From the NCBI RefSeq assembly GCF_949628265.1, contig NC_088789.1, positions 13,880,886-13,944,885 on the forward strand: a stretch of 64,000 nucleotides of DNA. The letters run 5' to 3'. A program made the translations under genes and the position numbers. The number at the start of each line of letters is the position of its first letter. The stretch's first letter is position 1. Shown here piece after piece: positions 24,569 to 36,743 of this stretch. The notes under the pieces are model-generated. The model made no database searches. It had not been told where the DNA came from and saw only the letters and a program-made list of their open reading frames with translations. This DNA is from Cloeon dipterum. Lineage: Eukaryota; Arthropoda; Insecta; Ephemeroptera; Baetidae.

Positions 24569-27500
24569 ATCGTCATTTTAACTTAATTTTAGGCATGCTA
24601 GGGAAATTGTTACTTTTAGACAAAGAGATTTTAGGATGGTTCGTTCTCTTTCTCCTTCAAATGTTCCATTTTACAGAGAAAAGTTTAATGCAGAGCTGTA
24701 GATATCTGCAATTAGATGATTGACATTGGTTATAGTCAAAGTCACCATTTATTATGTACGAGCCTGGAAGTGCCAAATGTTTCCTGTCAATCGAAGTTGA
24801 AGAATGACCAATTCATGCGTTGGGTAACAAGGTGGAATGCTGGTAATTGAAATTGAACAGTCATTGCGGGTGCACTAGAATGAGGGCATTTAATGAAGCA
24901 GTCCTCTCAAATTAAAGATGATTTTTTTACCAGCCTAGTGCCCAAGTTTGACTATAAATTGCGATGGGGCATCAAACATGGACATTAGCTAGCTCTAATT
25001 TCGTACGCAGTACTCTCCTGTAGGTGTCAGACTTGTTAACTTGGTGTTAATTTTTGTGATTTAAGCATTATCGCTCTTTTGCTCATTATGTGGAAATGTG
25101 TATGAATGAGTTCTGGCATTCTGATTAACAAAGGAGCAATATAAGAAACACGTTGAACCACACAACAAGATATATAATAACTTAAAGTAACACGGAGACT
25201 GTTAAAATATAAAGTAAGATTGAGCATTACTCTTCGTGACAGCTAAGGCGGAATATTTTTGCACAATCAAGTTTGGCATTTTGCAAGTTGGCATTGAACT
25301 CGAGACAATTAAAGACCGAAGATATACAATAGCTGCTCACGACAATTTTCTCGTGGCAACTTCGAGCCGGAGGACGAACATGTGATCACCAGATAGTGAT
25401 ACATAATTATACCAGATTGGAAGGTGCAACTATTTGAAAATGTGATAAAAAATATATACCAAAAGTATGGAATTAACGAAAAAATTTCCCTGCCCGGTGT
25501 GTCCGTTTGAGCCAAACAGCTTTACAAATTCCACCTCATCCTCATGTGGTGTAAACTAATCCAAACTCATGTATTCCGCAATTCATAAATTAAGTTCACT
25601 TAACACTTTTTTAGGTTCAATATAAAATTTGCACAATGCTATGCATTTGTGTGCGCTATTTTTGTGAGAATTGAACCTACAAGCGAGCGTGCAAACTTTT
25701 CAGTTCTCACAAAACTGCTACATGGCCTATTTATGAAGATAATAAGTCGATTCGATCTTGGTAGGCACTCTGCTAATCTACCAGTAATTTGCTGTTTATG
25801 TGAGCCGGACCTTTTTGTGTCGATTGCTCGGAATTTACCCTAATTCTATGTGTATGGCTCTAGAAATTTTAAGGTCTTCATATTGATTGTTGTGGCGAAA
25901 TAAATAAAATGTTGCTTGAGCTAAAATTGACCAAAAATATTTTCTTAAAACGTATTATAAAGATGGTACCTAGGAAATGAAATGCGCGTCAAGGTTCTTT
26001 ACAAGGTGAAACTTTTATTTTTGAATACACACATTAATTTTGAATGGTGTCCATTGGCACAGGGACACCTAACAACTTTAATGTAATTTTAGTTGTTACT
26101 TGCCTGTTAGTTGCCTTTGTATCAACCAGCAAACTTCATAATGCTTTGATTCTAAAATTGATCTCATAGTAGCAACAGCTATAACCTAGTGTTTGGAATT
26201 CAACGAATGAATTTTGCGGTTCCGGTGTTATCTTTGAATAAATCATTTTCATAGATTCATCACAAAATTTACAGCACTACGCAAGACAGCACTTTAGTTG
26301 ATCATTTACAACATTGCGAACAATGCGTCTTTACTTAACACAAAAACGTAACACAACCGTAACCTAACCTCAGTCGATACACAATCAGCAATCAAACGTA
26401 CTGGCCGCACAAACACGGATTTGCAACTTTTTCAACCGTGCGATGTGTTTTTATTTTAAAAATTTTCTATTGCACATGAGACGCAGGACAATCGTGTACT
26501 AAAAATATATTCGGTGTTCAAGGTGAAACAATATAGTGATAGCTATGATAATATGATGAATTAATGAATCTGCCTGGAATAGAGAAGTGTGTATTTTTAA
26601 AAATCCTCTATATTATATTAAGTATAATACAAGAAGGGTTTGACTTACTTTTCTGTGTAATTATCTCTACAATAATGCGTGTGTTTATTCATTATTTTTC
26701 TTGAATGGTTGAGATGAATTATTTTCATCTTGTATGATAAAGTAGAAGTTGAAACGGTAGTACAGCACGTCACAATTCTAATGTAAATGCCTCAACATGA
26801 AGGCCTAAAATGAATACATAAATCGTTTGTAGTGTCTTTAAAATTATGCTACTCTACACATTCATTGAGGAGAGAAGCACATCCAAGAATTTTTCAGCGT
26901 GGGAGGACTGATTTTTTTCAGAATAAAATAGAAGCAAATAAATGCTTGACAATGGAAGGCGCATCTTTTTGCTATAATATTTTTTGGCGCAGCCTTAAAT
27001 GTTCTAAAAGGCCCTCTGGACAGCAACAAATACAAAGCGAAAAACAATATAATAAAATTTGAATAGGGTTTAATTCAAGGTAGAAAGCCCTTCAGTTTAC
27101 TTTTCAATATAACGTATCAATAAACTATTAACCATTTCAACCTTTTTTGAATTCTATGTCTCAAGAATCGGGGGAATATTGGAAATGCTCAAGAGAAGTT
27201 TAACTTCCTGCAGGGCCTTTGAGAGTCTTGGATGTGTGAAGCTAGAAATAATCATAATTAAAGCTTATGCATCTTGAATGTTATTGTTCAACTCATTGTA
27301 TTCCTATATTCATCTCAAACTTTAAATAGGTAATGATAACATACATGTTGTTCTCCGTATCAGAGTGACTAGTTTCATGTTTAACTATGTTGTGTGTATC
27401 ATGCATTAACTCATGCAAAGTATTGGTTGCATCATCATATCAGAGTTCCTCAATTCATTTTTTTATATAATATGAGAGAAAAATTGACAGTTTTAATTTT

Positions 27501-27989
27501 TCGTTTTCATAGCTAATAAATATAATTTATGTTATTGCGTTCGTTTTTAATTTTACTACAGCAGAGGGGACTGAGCGACGGCCAGCCCCTCCTAATTTCT
27601 AGCAACATCTTTTCAAACGAGACGAGCCAATAATGTGACTACTAGAATTCCAAAACCTATCAGGATCAACAGGTTAGGGGCATTTAATTAAAAAAAAACG
27701 ATATTTTAAAACATCGAAAAAAGTAAGAAAGCTTGGTAAAAATACTGAAGGCTAGTTGTTCAATTCTAGTAGCCCATTCATTGAGGTGGGATAAAAATCC
27801 AAAGTTGCTAATAAACTCTAAAGGCAATAAAATATTCTGCAAGCAATACCAACACATGGGTTGATCACTACCTAGTAACACCTAATCAAGGCAAAAGTTT
27901 CATGTTTCTCTTTTACTCGTGTTTACAGACGTTAAATGGCTCTGCCCCCAGGGATGTTTGAATCTTGGCAACTGACTTGGTACTTGCGT
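24569..27989. other. Convergent intergenic region between Pex19 and Rop
   Basis: About 3.4 kb of AT-rich sequence with the 3' UTRs of both neighbours. No domain-bearing open frame, tRNA or clear repeat was found. A short inverted match (CACATCCAAGA at about 26878 and its complement at about 27225) is too short to call. Confidence 0.55.
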
Positions 27990-30900
27990 TTAGTTGCTCA
28001 ACTCTCGCAGACTAGTCAGGAATCCACTTGGTGTCATAATATTGGTTGAACCTGAGAAATAAGCACATTGCTTGACTGCTTTTTAGGTTTCACTATTTGC
28101 TACACTCACCAATAATCACTTCCCAATTCTTCGTACTCTGAGTGACCTCATAAGCACAGCGCATTTCTGAGAAACTGATTCCACCCATTACGAACACAAG
28201 TAGTCGAGGGACATTCTTGACCGTCTGCTGGCTCTTGTCCTTGTGCCAATGGCCGTAGCGGGCACTGCAAACAAATTTATCAGACATGAACCAAGGTGAG
28301 GTCAAGAAGCACCAACCTGGAAGGTGCGTGGTAGCCTGTGTTTCCACCGGCACGGCCAGCAAGGTAGGGGAAGTGCTTGACATCCAACTTGTCTTCAATA
28401 CTGTCTTCCATGAGATCTTTAATGATAGGAGTCCAGCGGGACATCTGATAAGTCTGCTCTGTGATTCGCTCCTTTTTTGTTGGCTGCCAGATTTTCTTGC
28501 GATTTCCCTACAGAACAAGAGATATATTATGGTCGGTTAATTTATTAAAATCAAATTAGAGGCGGTTTTCACTAACATAAAAATTTAAATAACCAATTAA
28601 TGGGTAGATAAATAATTAATGTAGCAGAAAGGTTTACTTACATCAATAACAATATTGCAACCAAGATTTGCCATGTTCACGATCGTCTGCTTCTCCTCCT
28701 GGACTTGAGCGTGCTGAATGAGTTTAGTCAAGTTCTCGTCAGATATCCCATTCTTGCTGATGATGTAGAGCAAGATGATGCGGATTTTGTCATTGTTGCT
28801 GACGTTCTTGTCAAGAAGAATGGGCACAATATTCTTCATGTGGTCGCGGATTCGCTCGCCCTCAGCATCGGTGCCCATGGCCAAATCCTGCTCCACCTTG
28901 CAGAGCTTGTCGATGTTGTCCTTGTAGTTCTTCATGCAGTCCTCTGCCAGATGAAGGTGAACAGAGTACTTGGACAACTCCTTCTGATACTGAGGCATCT
29001 TTTTGATCATCTGTGACAGGTCTTTCATGCTTTGTTTGTCGCCGGAAGGCATTCGCTTGGATTCAGTGAAGCCTTTCAGGTTCTTGGTTACACTAGTGCT
29101 CACAACAGCGATGTGCTGATGTCGCAAATCAACCCACAATTCGTCGTTTTCGTCTAAAAGCACTTCCTTTTCAGGAGCATTTGCTGACGCTTCATACCTG
29201 AGAACATTTGTATTTTAGCCACTTCCATACATAAATTATCATCAATATGCATTAGGTGCGACTCAGTAAATTAATTGAAATTGAAAGTGATTTTGAGAGA
29301 ATGTTCTTTGGTACTAGCTTACTTATAGACGTCGTTTTCAATCGGCAGCAAGTCGTAGGCCATAGCTTGGAATGTCAACTCGTGAAGGAGAGGAGAAACA
29401 CAATCAAATCCTCGATCCAGAATCAGGAGCTGAGAGCGGGCCTTCTCAGGACCCTCTCCCATGGTGGGCTCGTCAGCCTTGTAGGCATCAAGTTTCTGCT
29501 GAACAATGGTGGCCAGCTCAGCGTTCTTGTCAAAATCCCTGCAAATTTTAGTCCATTAAGAATATTTATACTTAAAGGGGAATAATATCACTCACCCTCG
29601 GTAGCGCACTGAAGGATATTCGCCCAGTGTGGCGCAAAGAGTGGCGATTTGCTCTGCCATTCGTTCCATGTTTGCTGTTCGTCCACTTGATTTGTTAGGA
29701 TTGTACAGGTACTGGAAGGTGTCTGCACAATCAAGAGAGAACACCTGAAGGGATAAACAGAGTTATGTAACAAGTCACTTGTTAGGGGAAATTTTATACC
29801 TGGCTCTCATAGGGCAAAAACGCTATGTTAATTTCTTTCAGCGTCTTAATTTTGCGAGAGGCACAAGACTTGCACAATTCATTAAATAGCTCCTCTCCAC
29901 ACACTGAAAAGCATGCCGTTAGTGAGTTTTCATATAAACATAAATTTCTACTATCTAGCCATTCTGTTAGTTCCCAAAGTCGACTTATCGAGCAATTCCA
30001 AATGCAGAAAAAGATAAAAATGGCAAATTCAAATCACTCTTAGAAATGCATATTCAATAATTAATGTCAGGCGTCAAACCATCAAGAAAACCACCCTCTT
30101 GGTAAAAATCTAACCTGGCGCTCAATTGGAAGGACACAACAATTTATCTCTTCCAGAGCCAAAACAAACCTCTTGCCTAACCGGCTATTACAGAGCATTT
30201 GAAAAAGATCTTTTGGAATAGCTGAAAACAAATCGATACAAAATTAAAAGCATAAACATATTTCTGATACTGATATAAAATAAGTGAAAATTGATTTCAC
30301 CTTCAGTGAAGTAAACATGAGCACCGCGGTACATCGTGCGGTTTGGACTAGCAAAATCGTTCATCAGTGACTCCACAGACTTCTTTGTAGGAGTAATTAA
30401 ATAAACAGCCTCCATGGTGGGCAGTGGTTCTCTCCTCTTGTTGATGTCCTCTACGACTGAAATTTTGGCAGAAAAATTAAAAGCATTAATATCCAAATCA
30501 GAGATGGTGTATTTTATACCAATTTTTACATTATTATGTCATTATTACCACTGTGAAAATTATTTCTTTAATATAAACCAACTAACTAGTATAATTTATG
30601 TACATATTTATAAAACATTTTTTGACTCACTGGTGATTCCTTCTGCTGAGATGTCATGCATCTTGCAGCAGGCGGAGACCATCCTCATTGCAAGCTGATC
30701 AACAACCAGCACGCGCCAATCCACATCCTTGGCGTTTTTCTTTTGGCCTTTCTGCTTGATAACTTCATTCATTATTTCTGTAACGAAAAATCCTCCATTA
30801 GGAACTCAACAAGGAAAAAGGAAATTAAATTATTGCACATTGCCCTGCTTGTCCTTTGCACTGTTGACTGTATGTGTACATAATGCAGTGATATGACGTC

Positions 30901-31272
30901 ACACCCCATTGTGAACTTTTCGTTTTAACTTTTTTTTAACATTCTGTCATAGCAGAAAACTACCGAAAATTAGCCGAGAGGAAAATAAAAATCGCAATAT
31001 CTCTCAACACTGTCCATTCAAAGTGCCAAGCTTGGAAAAACAGAAAAAATAGAACCGAAAAAGTGATTATGACAGATAAGTCTTGAGGTTAACGCCCCCC
31101 TTATCAAAATTTCCATTTTTCTCGGCTCTACGAGAAGATCACACCAAAAATTAATCACACGCAGTTAAACAAAATGTTTAAATTTGTACTAGAGGTAAAA
31201 ATGTTTTCGTGGGTTGCAATAAACTAAAAGTTTTAATCACTTACTTTGACCGACCATCGCTTTGAGCGCCAT
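27990..31272 (-). CDS. Rop: Rop / Munc18-1 (STXBP1), Sec1/Munc18 protein of synaptic exocytosis
   Basis: Binds syntaxin-1 and templates SNARE assembly for vesicle fusion. Exons: 31272-31245, 30777-30631, 30456-30301, then either 30221-30115 or 29903-29800, then 29744-29596, 29538-29323, 29197-28642, 28507-28317, 28264-28110, 28051-27990. The protein is 587 aa with the lower exon or 588 with the upper, close to the family's usual length. Family hallmarks: [40 protein letters not shown] (split: [15 protein letters not shown] and VRYR), [78 protein letters not shown] and [11 protein letters not shown]. Start [10 protein letters not shown] matches fly Rop. The two alternative fourth exons are discussed as a finding. 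Confidence 0.97.
29800..29903 (-). CDS. Rop: Rop alternative exon 4b (canonical version)
   Basis: 104 nt, phase-1 in and phase-0 out, acceptor TTTTCAG and donor GTATAA. Encodes [20 protein letters not shown], then [14 protein letters not shown], nearly identical to fly Rop and mammalian Munc18-1 at this position. Confidence 0.92.
30115..30221 (-). CDS. Rop: Rop alternative exon 4a (divergent version)
   Basis: 107 nt, phase-1 in and phase-0 out, with acceptor TTTTCAG and donor GTTAGA. Encodes a 36-residue version including [20 protein letters not shown] and LPIERQ. It shares LF..LC.S, L.EIN, LP and a final Q with exon 4b but differs at most other positions. Confidence 0.85.
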
Positions 31273-34200
31273 TTTGGTGACTTTTGGTGTTGCTAGTTTT
31301 CTCGCCGCTAGATGGCCAAGAAGAAGTAGATCAATATTTTGTGGCGGGATTCGGGAAATCGGGGGTAACTAGGAAGTTTTCTTGATTTGGCTTCATTGCC
31401 TCTTGCCTTTGACCATTTTATTTGGCAACGTATAAATACATATTGTTAAATTCAAAGGCCTTGTATAAATTTAATCTCAAGATCGTAAAATTTGGAGGGA
31501 AACAGGAAAGACAATAAAAATCTTAAACAGCATGTATGATTATCTTTCAAACTTTTTTATACATTTTTGCCATTTTTGGATTGTGGGGGAATGAAAGTGT
31601 GTGAGTAAAATGTTGTGCTGGAATTTAATTCTATAGAACAGAAAACCACCTTATGAAAAAGTGTTTATATTTACACTAGTAAAATTTTGAGTACCTAAAA
31701 TCATCTAAAGTACGCGATAATGTTTACGATTTTCCTAAAAATAAATATATTATGTAAAAATTATAATAACAGTTATGCTTAAAATAAATATATTTAATTA
31801 AAAACAACCAACTTTAAAAAGAGCGAAATTTTGTAATTTGTTCTGAGTTTTTGGACTAAGAATGTATCATGCCATGATATGATACTGATGATGGTTCGGA
31901 AAATAATCTTTACACTCTTCTTAGACTTGAACATTATATTAATGTATCATGGAAAGCAACAACTAATACTAAACAGTAAAACATTTCATGTAGATAGATT
32001 TTAATTGCGAAAATATTCAGATTAATTTTAATAATAAGGATAATTAATTAAATCAATAATAGTGAATTCATTTGTAAAAAAGTACCATTATCTGTTTCTC
32101 TCTCACGGAAAACTACACCAAAAAATCGGAGCAGGATATGTAGTGTGAAGTGTGTTAAATGGTGGCTTCAAAAGAGTGATGATATAGGGAGCGCAAGTGC
32201 GAGAAATGTGGATACTCTGCGCGGCTCGAGCTGACAAATTTAACTGGGTCCCATCCTCACATCTCATGACGCGGACGTAAGGGAATCAAAACAAGTCATT
32301 AGTCTCTGTGTTTTGTGTGGTACAAAATGTCACCCGAGACACGGCAGCAATGAGCGGGATAATATTACTTAATCACCCATCTGTCAAACAAAGCTAAACG
32401 CTATTCGCTTTGTGTGGCCACCGCATGTTACTCTCGATAAATATAAATAATGTGAATAAAATCTCTGATAATTATAGCTTGATGAAGAGAGGGAGAACGG
32501 AGATAAAGTTTCCTGGGCGTATTTGGCACAATGTTATATTTTGTCAATCTGTGTGATGTTTCATTATTTTCATTAGGAAAAATTTCAAAATACTGAGCTG
32601 GCTTTGTTTCCCCTTTGATATTGATTTAATTGAAGTATAACTCTTACGAGAGCTAAAAATAATTTTTGTAAAACAATGAGTGAAATACCGGTGCGCCTAA
32701 TAAATACTTATTATTATTACATTCAATATATTATTGAAAATTCATGTCATACCGATTATCCTTTGTTTTTTACATTTTTTGCTTTCCTTTAAAAAAGCTT
32801 TTTATAGTTTGATTATTCTTGGAAATTCCAAATGAAATGCTTTTGTTTTTAAAAACTAGAGGTAATTATCGGTGTTTGTTTATGGTCTGAACCACGCGCG
32901 TGTTTCTCTTGGTGTTGTGATGAATAACTTTCCTGATTGGTACTAACTAGATCTCGCATTTCTCTGGTTTAGCTTGAGGCAAAATAGCACTCTGCGCACA
33001 TCAGACGTCATTGCAGTTAATTACTGAACAGGGAGTCCAAAATAATTTCGTAGGATCGCCTTTCACATATTTTTTAATAATATTAATTAATTAAACCTTT
33101 GTTTTGACTTATGACAAAATGCTATCCAGGATATTTAACAAAATTACAGTATAATAAATTTTCTATGACTACTTTTATTTAAAAACAAGAATACACTCAG
33201 GTAAATTTATGAAATTAAAAATTAAGAAATGGCTCAAAATCAGCGCTGCACAGATTTTCCTAGAATAGCTCTTACCAGCACGCGGATCATACTCCACAGC
33301 GGCTGTTTCAGCCTAACAGTTCACTACATCCCCCATAACAGTGAGGATTTTCAATATATCAACTTTTTCTAAGAAAATATACAATTGAAGTATTTTTTTA
33401 CTAATAATTTTTTCGTAGTTTTAGCTGTAAATTTTTGTAATCTTAAGAAATCTCAGGAGCGTTGTGAAAGTAACGTTACGCGCGTCGCACCACAGAATGT
33501 GTTTGTGCGCGGCACTCTGCGCGAGCTCATAAAAAATTAACGCCGTCTCGTCTATTTTGGTTTACAAGTTAAATGTCTCTTTATAGACATTGATTGGACT
33601 TGACAATGCGCTGGCTTTTATATCTGCTGGCGCGCACACATTTTGGCTAAATATACTACGGCAAGGGGCGCGTTCGTCGAGATGAAACAAGGTTTTATTT
33701 TCAAAATCATCTTCAGAGCTGAGGAACGAATTTAGAAAAACATGCCTCATCATCATCAACACCTCGGTGGCGTCGACGAAAGTCCACCCGAGCTACTGCA
33801 CAAAGTAAGCGAGTGTGATTTTCGCTCTTAATATTTATTAGGCAGAGCAAATTTTATTGCCTACTCTCAGCATAATGAGCGAGACACTAAGTTGGGTAGG
33901 AACACGCCTAATTAACTCAATTATCTGTTACAAAGGGTTTGGAGGAGATTGTCACTTAATTAACTAAATTTCTCTCCAAAAAGTTTCTTTGATTTAAAAA
34001 GATTTTCTTCTCTATTATTTATTACCAGTTTTTCTTGGTCCTGTCTTATGTTAAAATAATTTTGTTTTTTAAACTTAAATTTATTTTGATTAACTCGCTT
34101 CAAACATGGTTTGTGGTTTGTATGCCTACGGAATTTTGGTGCAAAGTTATGTTTGATTAAAAATTATAGACCCAAAAGTATTTGACCACATTACATTGAA

Positions 34201-36743
34201 TTTTTTCACATAAATTCACTTCACTAATTTAAATTTTTAATAAGCACAAATTTTTCCGCGAAGATTTAAATTAGAATTAAACATTTTTCCCGACGAGACA
34301 TAATTATATACTGTTTCATTTTATGACAATGTTGTTATTTAAATTTTTAAATTGAATAATTATCAATTAAATTTACTAACAGGATTTTCGAATAAAAGCT
34401 TTTTAACGTGGAAAGAAACTCATGGGTGGCGAAATATCCCTGCTATTCAACTATGATGGATTCGAGCGGATGTGTTGATTTGCTAGCTAATGAGCCCCTG
34501 TGCCGTGATAAATGCCTGGCACTGGCAGAGGCGCCGCTAAAACCGCAGCAGCGAAAAATCCAATTTTAAAAGCTAAGCTAGGCCACCGGCATCGTGCACT
34601 CAACACAACTTTTATCCTCTCGTTACCCATTGTTCCTGCTTCGAGAGCAATCGTAAAACGAAACAATGGAGTTATTAAAAGCTAAAAATCATCGAAGAGA
34701 CGACGAGGCGCGACACTAGGTTCAAAGCGCTTGCAACGTTTTTTTCTTCGCTTGCGTTTCTTAGGAACCAAAATGTGCTCCGAGAAGAGGCCCGGCGCAA
34801 AAAGTCATCGAGGAAAGTGGCATAGAGATGATGATGTTATCAAACGCAAGATTTTTCTTAGCAAGAGCGCCAGCCTAATTAATTTGATTAGCGAGATAAT
34901 TGGAAGGGAGCTTAACTTAATTAACGCCTGCTGGCCTGTGCCGAGATCGAGAATAATTTATATTTTGTCTTTGCAAGTCAATGGCGCGCGATGACAGCTC
35001 GTCTTCCTCTCGAGATGAATTGCCGGCAGGTCGGATGTTGTACCGCTCTGCTAATTACAGCCAGCTCGAATAACTACCCCAGCGCACAGCTTCCAACACA
35101 CCCCTCGAACATAAACTGCACTTCCGCCAAATTTTTACTTTTTGGGGACCACACCAAAGAAAGCACAAGGGGTGGCCAAAGACCAAGAAATTTAAAAGTA
35201 TTATATATCTATCGCGTTTATAAAACTTCTCCGCGCGTGCATTAACAAAAAAATCAAAGGGAATTTGAGCATGGATACTTGTTTCCTTCTAAATACATTT
35301 GCATAAATTTTTAATTTATAAATTCCTATGATTTGAACTAATTTATCCAGATAATTCCCTATTTATTCTCTGCAGCTCTTAAATTGGCAACCATATTTAA
35401 AATCGTCTGCGTAGTTTAAAAAATAGAAATAGCGAGTTAATGAGAAGGAAAAATATGATTGCTGTTAATCAAAGTGCTTTTCAAACTGGTAACTTTTTAT
35501 TCCTTTCCTAAAGTAGGCCGAGAAATATGGTTTGGAAGGAAGCATAAATAAATGTTTTTCTCCCTCACTAAATATATATATGAAGTTCACAGAGCAACCG
35601 ACCACATGAATCGAGTCTCGCGAAGCGACGAGAAAAAGCTTGCGCTCGCAAACATAAACCGCGCACCTGTCACTAGTACGTCTTATGTGTGTATGATCAA
35701 ACACATTCATGAGTTAGAGCTGCGATGCGTGCCATAAAGCAGAATGAGTTTTGTGTCACCCTTTTGCATCAACATTCCTTCTCTCAGCTGCAGTTGTACA
35801 TTTCTTGTCTCTATTTATCCAATTTCTCGACTTTATATATTAACGTTATAATTTTTGGCTACATGCAGTGTTTCTTTGAAAATATTTTTCTAATAAAAAT
35901 ACAAGAACAGAGCACTTAAGAAATGCCTTAGTTGATTCCTTCTGTATTTTACTTATGCTTTACTTTCAACAACTTGAGATAATCATCATTTATATATAAT
36001 TCTAATTCGCGTAATTTGATTTGTACGCCAAACGTATTCTTGTTAGCGCGCTATGACTCAGAGAGAGGGCAATTAGTTTATTAAGAAAAATCTGTTGAGT
36101 TTATCTAATTTGCGCTGCAGACCGTGCGAAAATGAAAAGCAGCACCGCGTACAGATGAAAAGCGGAACGTCTGCTTCTGTTCAACTTGCTTTACGAGAGT
36201 GCAATTTATAAATGTGATTTTAATTTAATTAATTATTAAATCTATGCTTTAGAATTTTCAAGTAGCTGGCAAATTAAATGTGACGGTTGAAACCCCTCTT
36301 ATTGCTTTGTTTTAACAGAAAAAAGTTAAATTTACTAAAAATAAACAGGCAATATCTGGATTCCTAGCGAATTCGTCCTCTTAAGAACTCGGGAGAAACA
36401 ATTTGATTTTTGAAGAGAGAGTATATCTAGAGTAAAATATACATATATTATATATGCTTATTTGTATTTAATTGTAGGGGGTCTGTGAACAGCAAATAAG
36501 ATTAGTCCCCATTGCCTTCTTAATAAAAGAGTAACTCAATTTCGAGCAATTTTAAAATTGAATTAGTTATCCAATTGAGGCCCGAAGAGCGGCGCGGAGA
36601 CGAGAAATGTTTGTCCGCTTGCATTTAAAGGAGGAGCGAAGAGGCCGAGGGCTGGACCAAATCCCGAATCCACCTCGTCAGTTTGAACTGTTTTGCGTTG
36701 GGGTGAGCCAGCCCGCTCTCATTGATCGCATCTGCTTTGCAAC
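31273..36743. other. Intergenic region between Rop and Prrx
   Basis: About 5.5 kb, AT-rich with GC-richer islands. It holds the Rop upstream region and the Prrx leader, whose last non-coding bases run to 36743. A possible short coding exon at 33742-33804 (MPHHHQHLGG..., followed by donor GTAAGC) could not be joined in frame to any Prrx exon and remains unassigned. No repeat or RNA gene recognised. Confidence 0.5.

Noticed and set aside
26878-27235. Short inverted matches (CACATCCAAGA and complement; AAGGCCCT and complement)
   Set aside because: Too short and too far apart to support a transposon or a stable hairpin.
29800-30221. Inclusion of both Rop fourth exons in one transcript
   Set aside because: Exon 4a ends in phase 0 while exon 4b needs phase 1; joining them shifts the frame and meets a stop within exon 4b.
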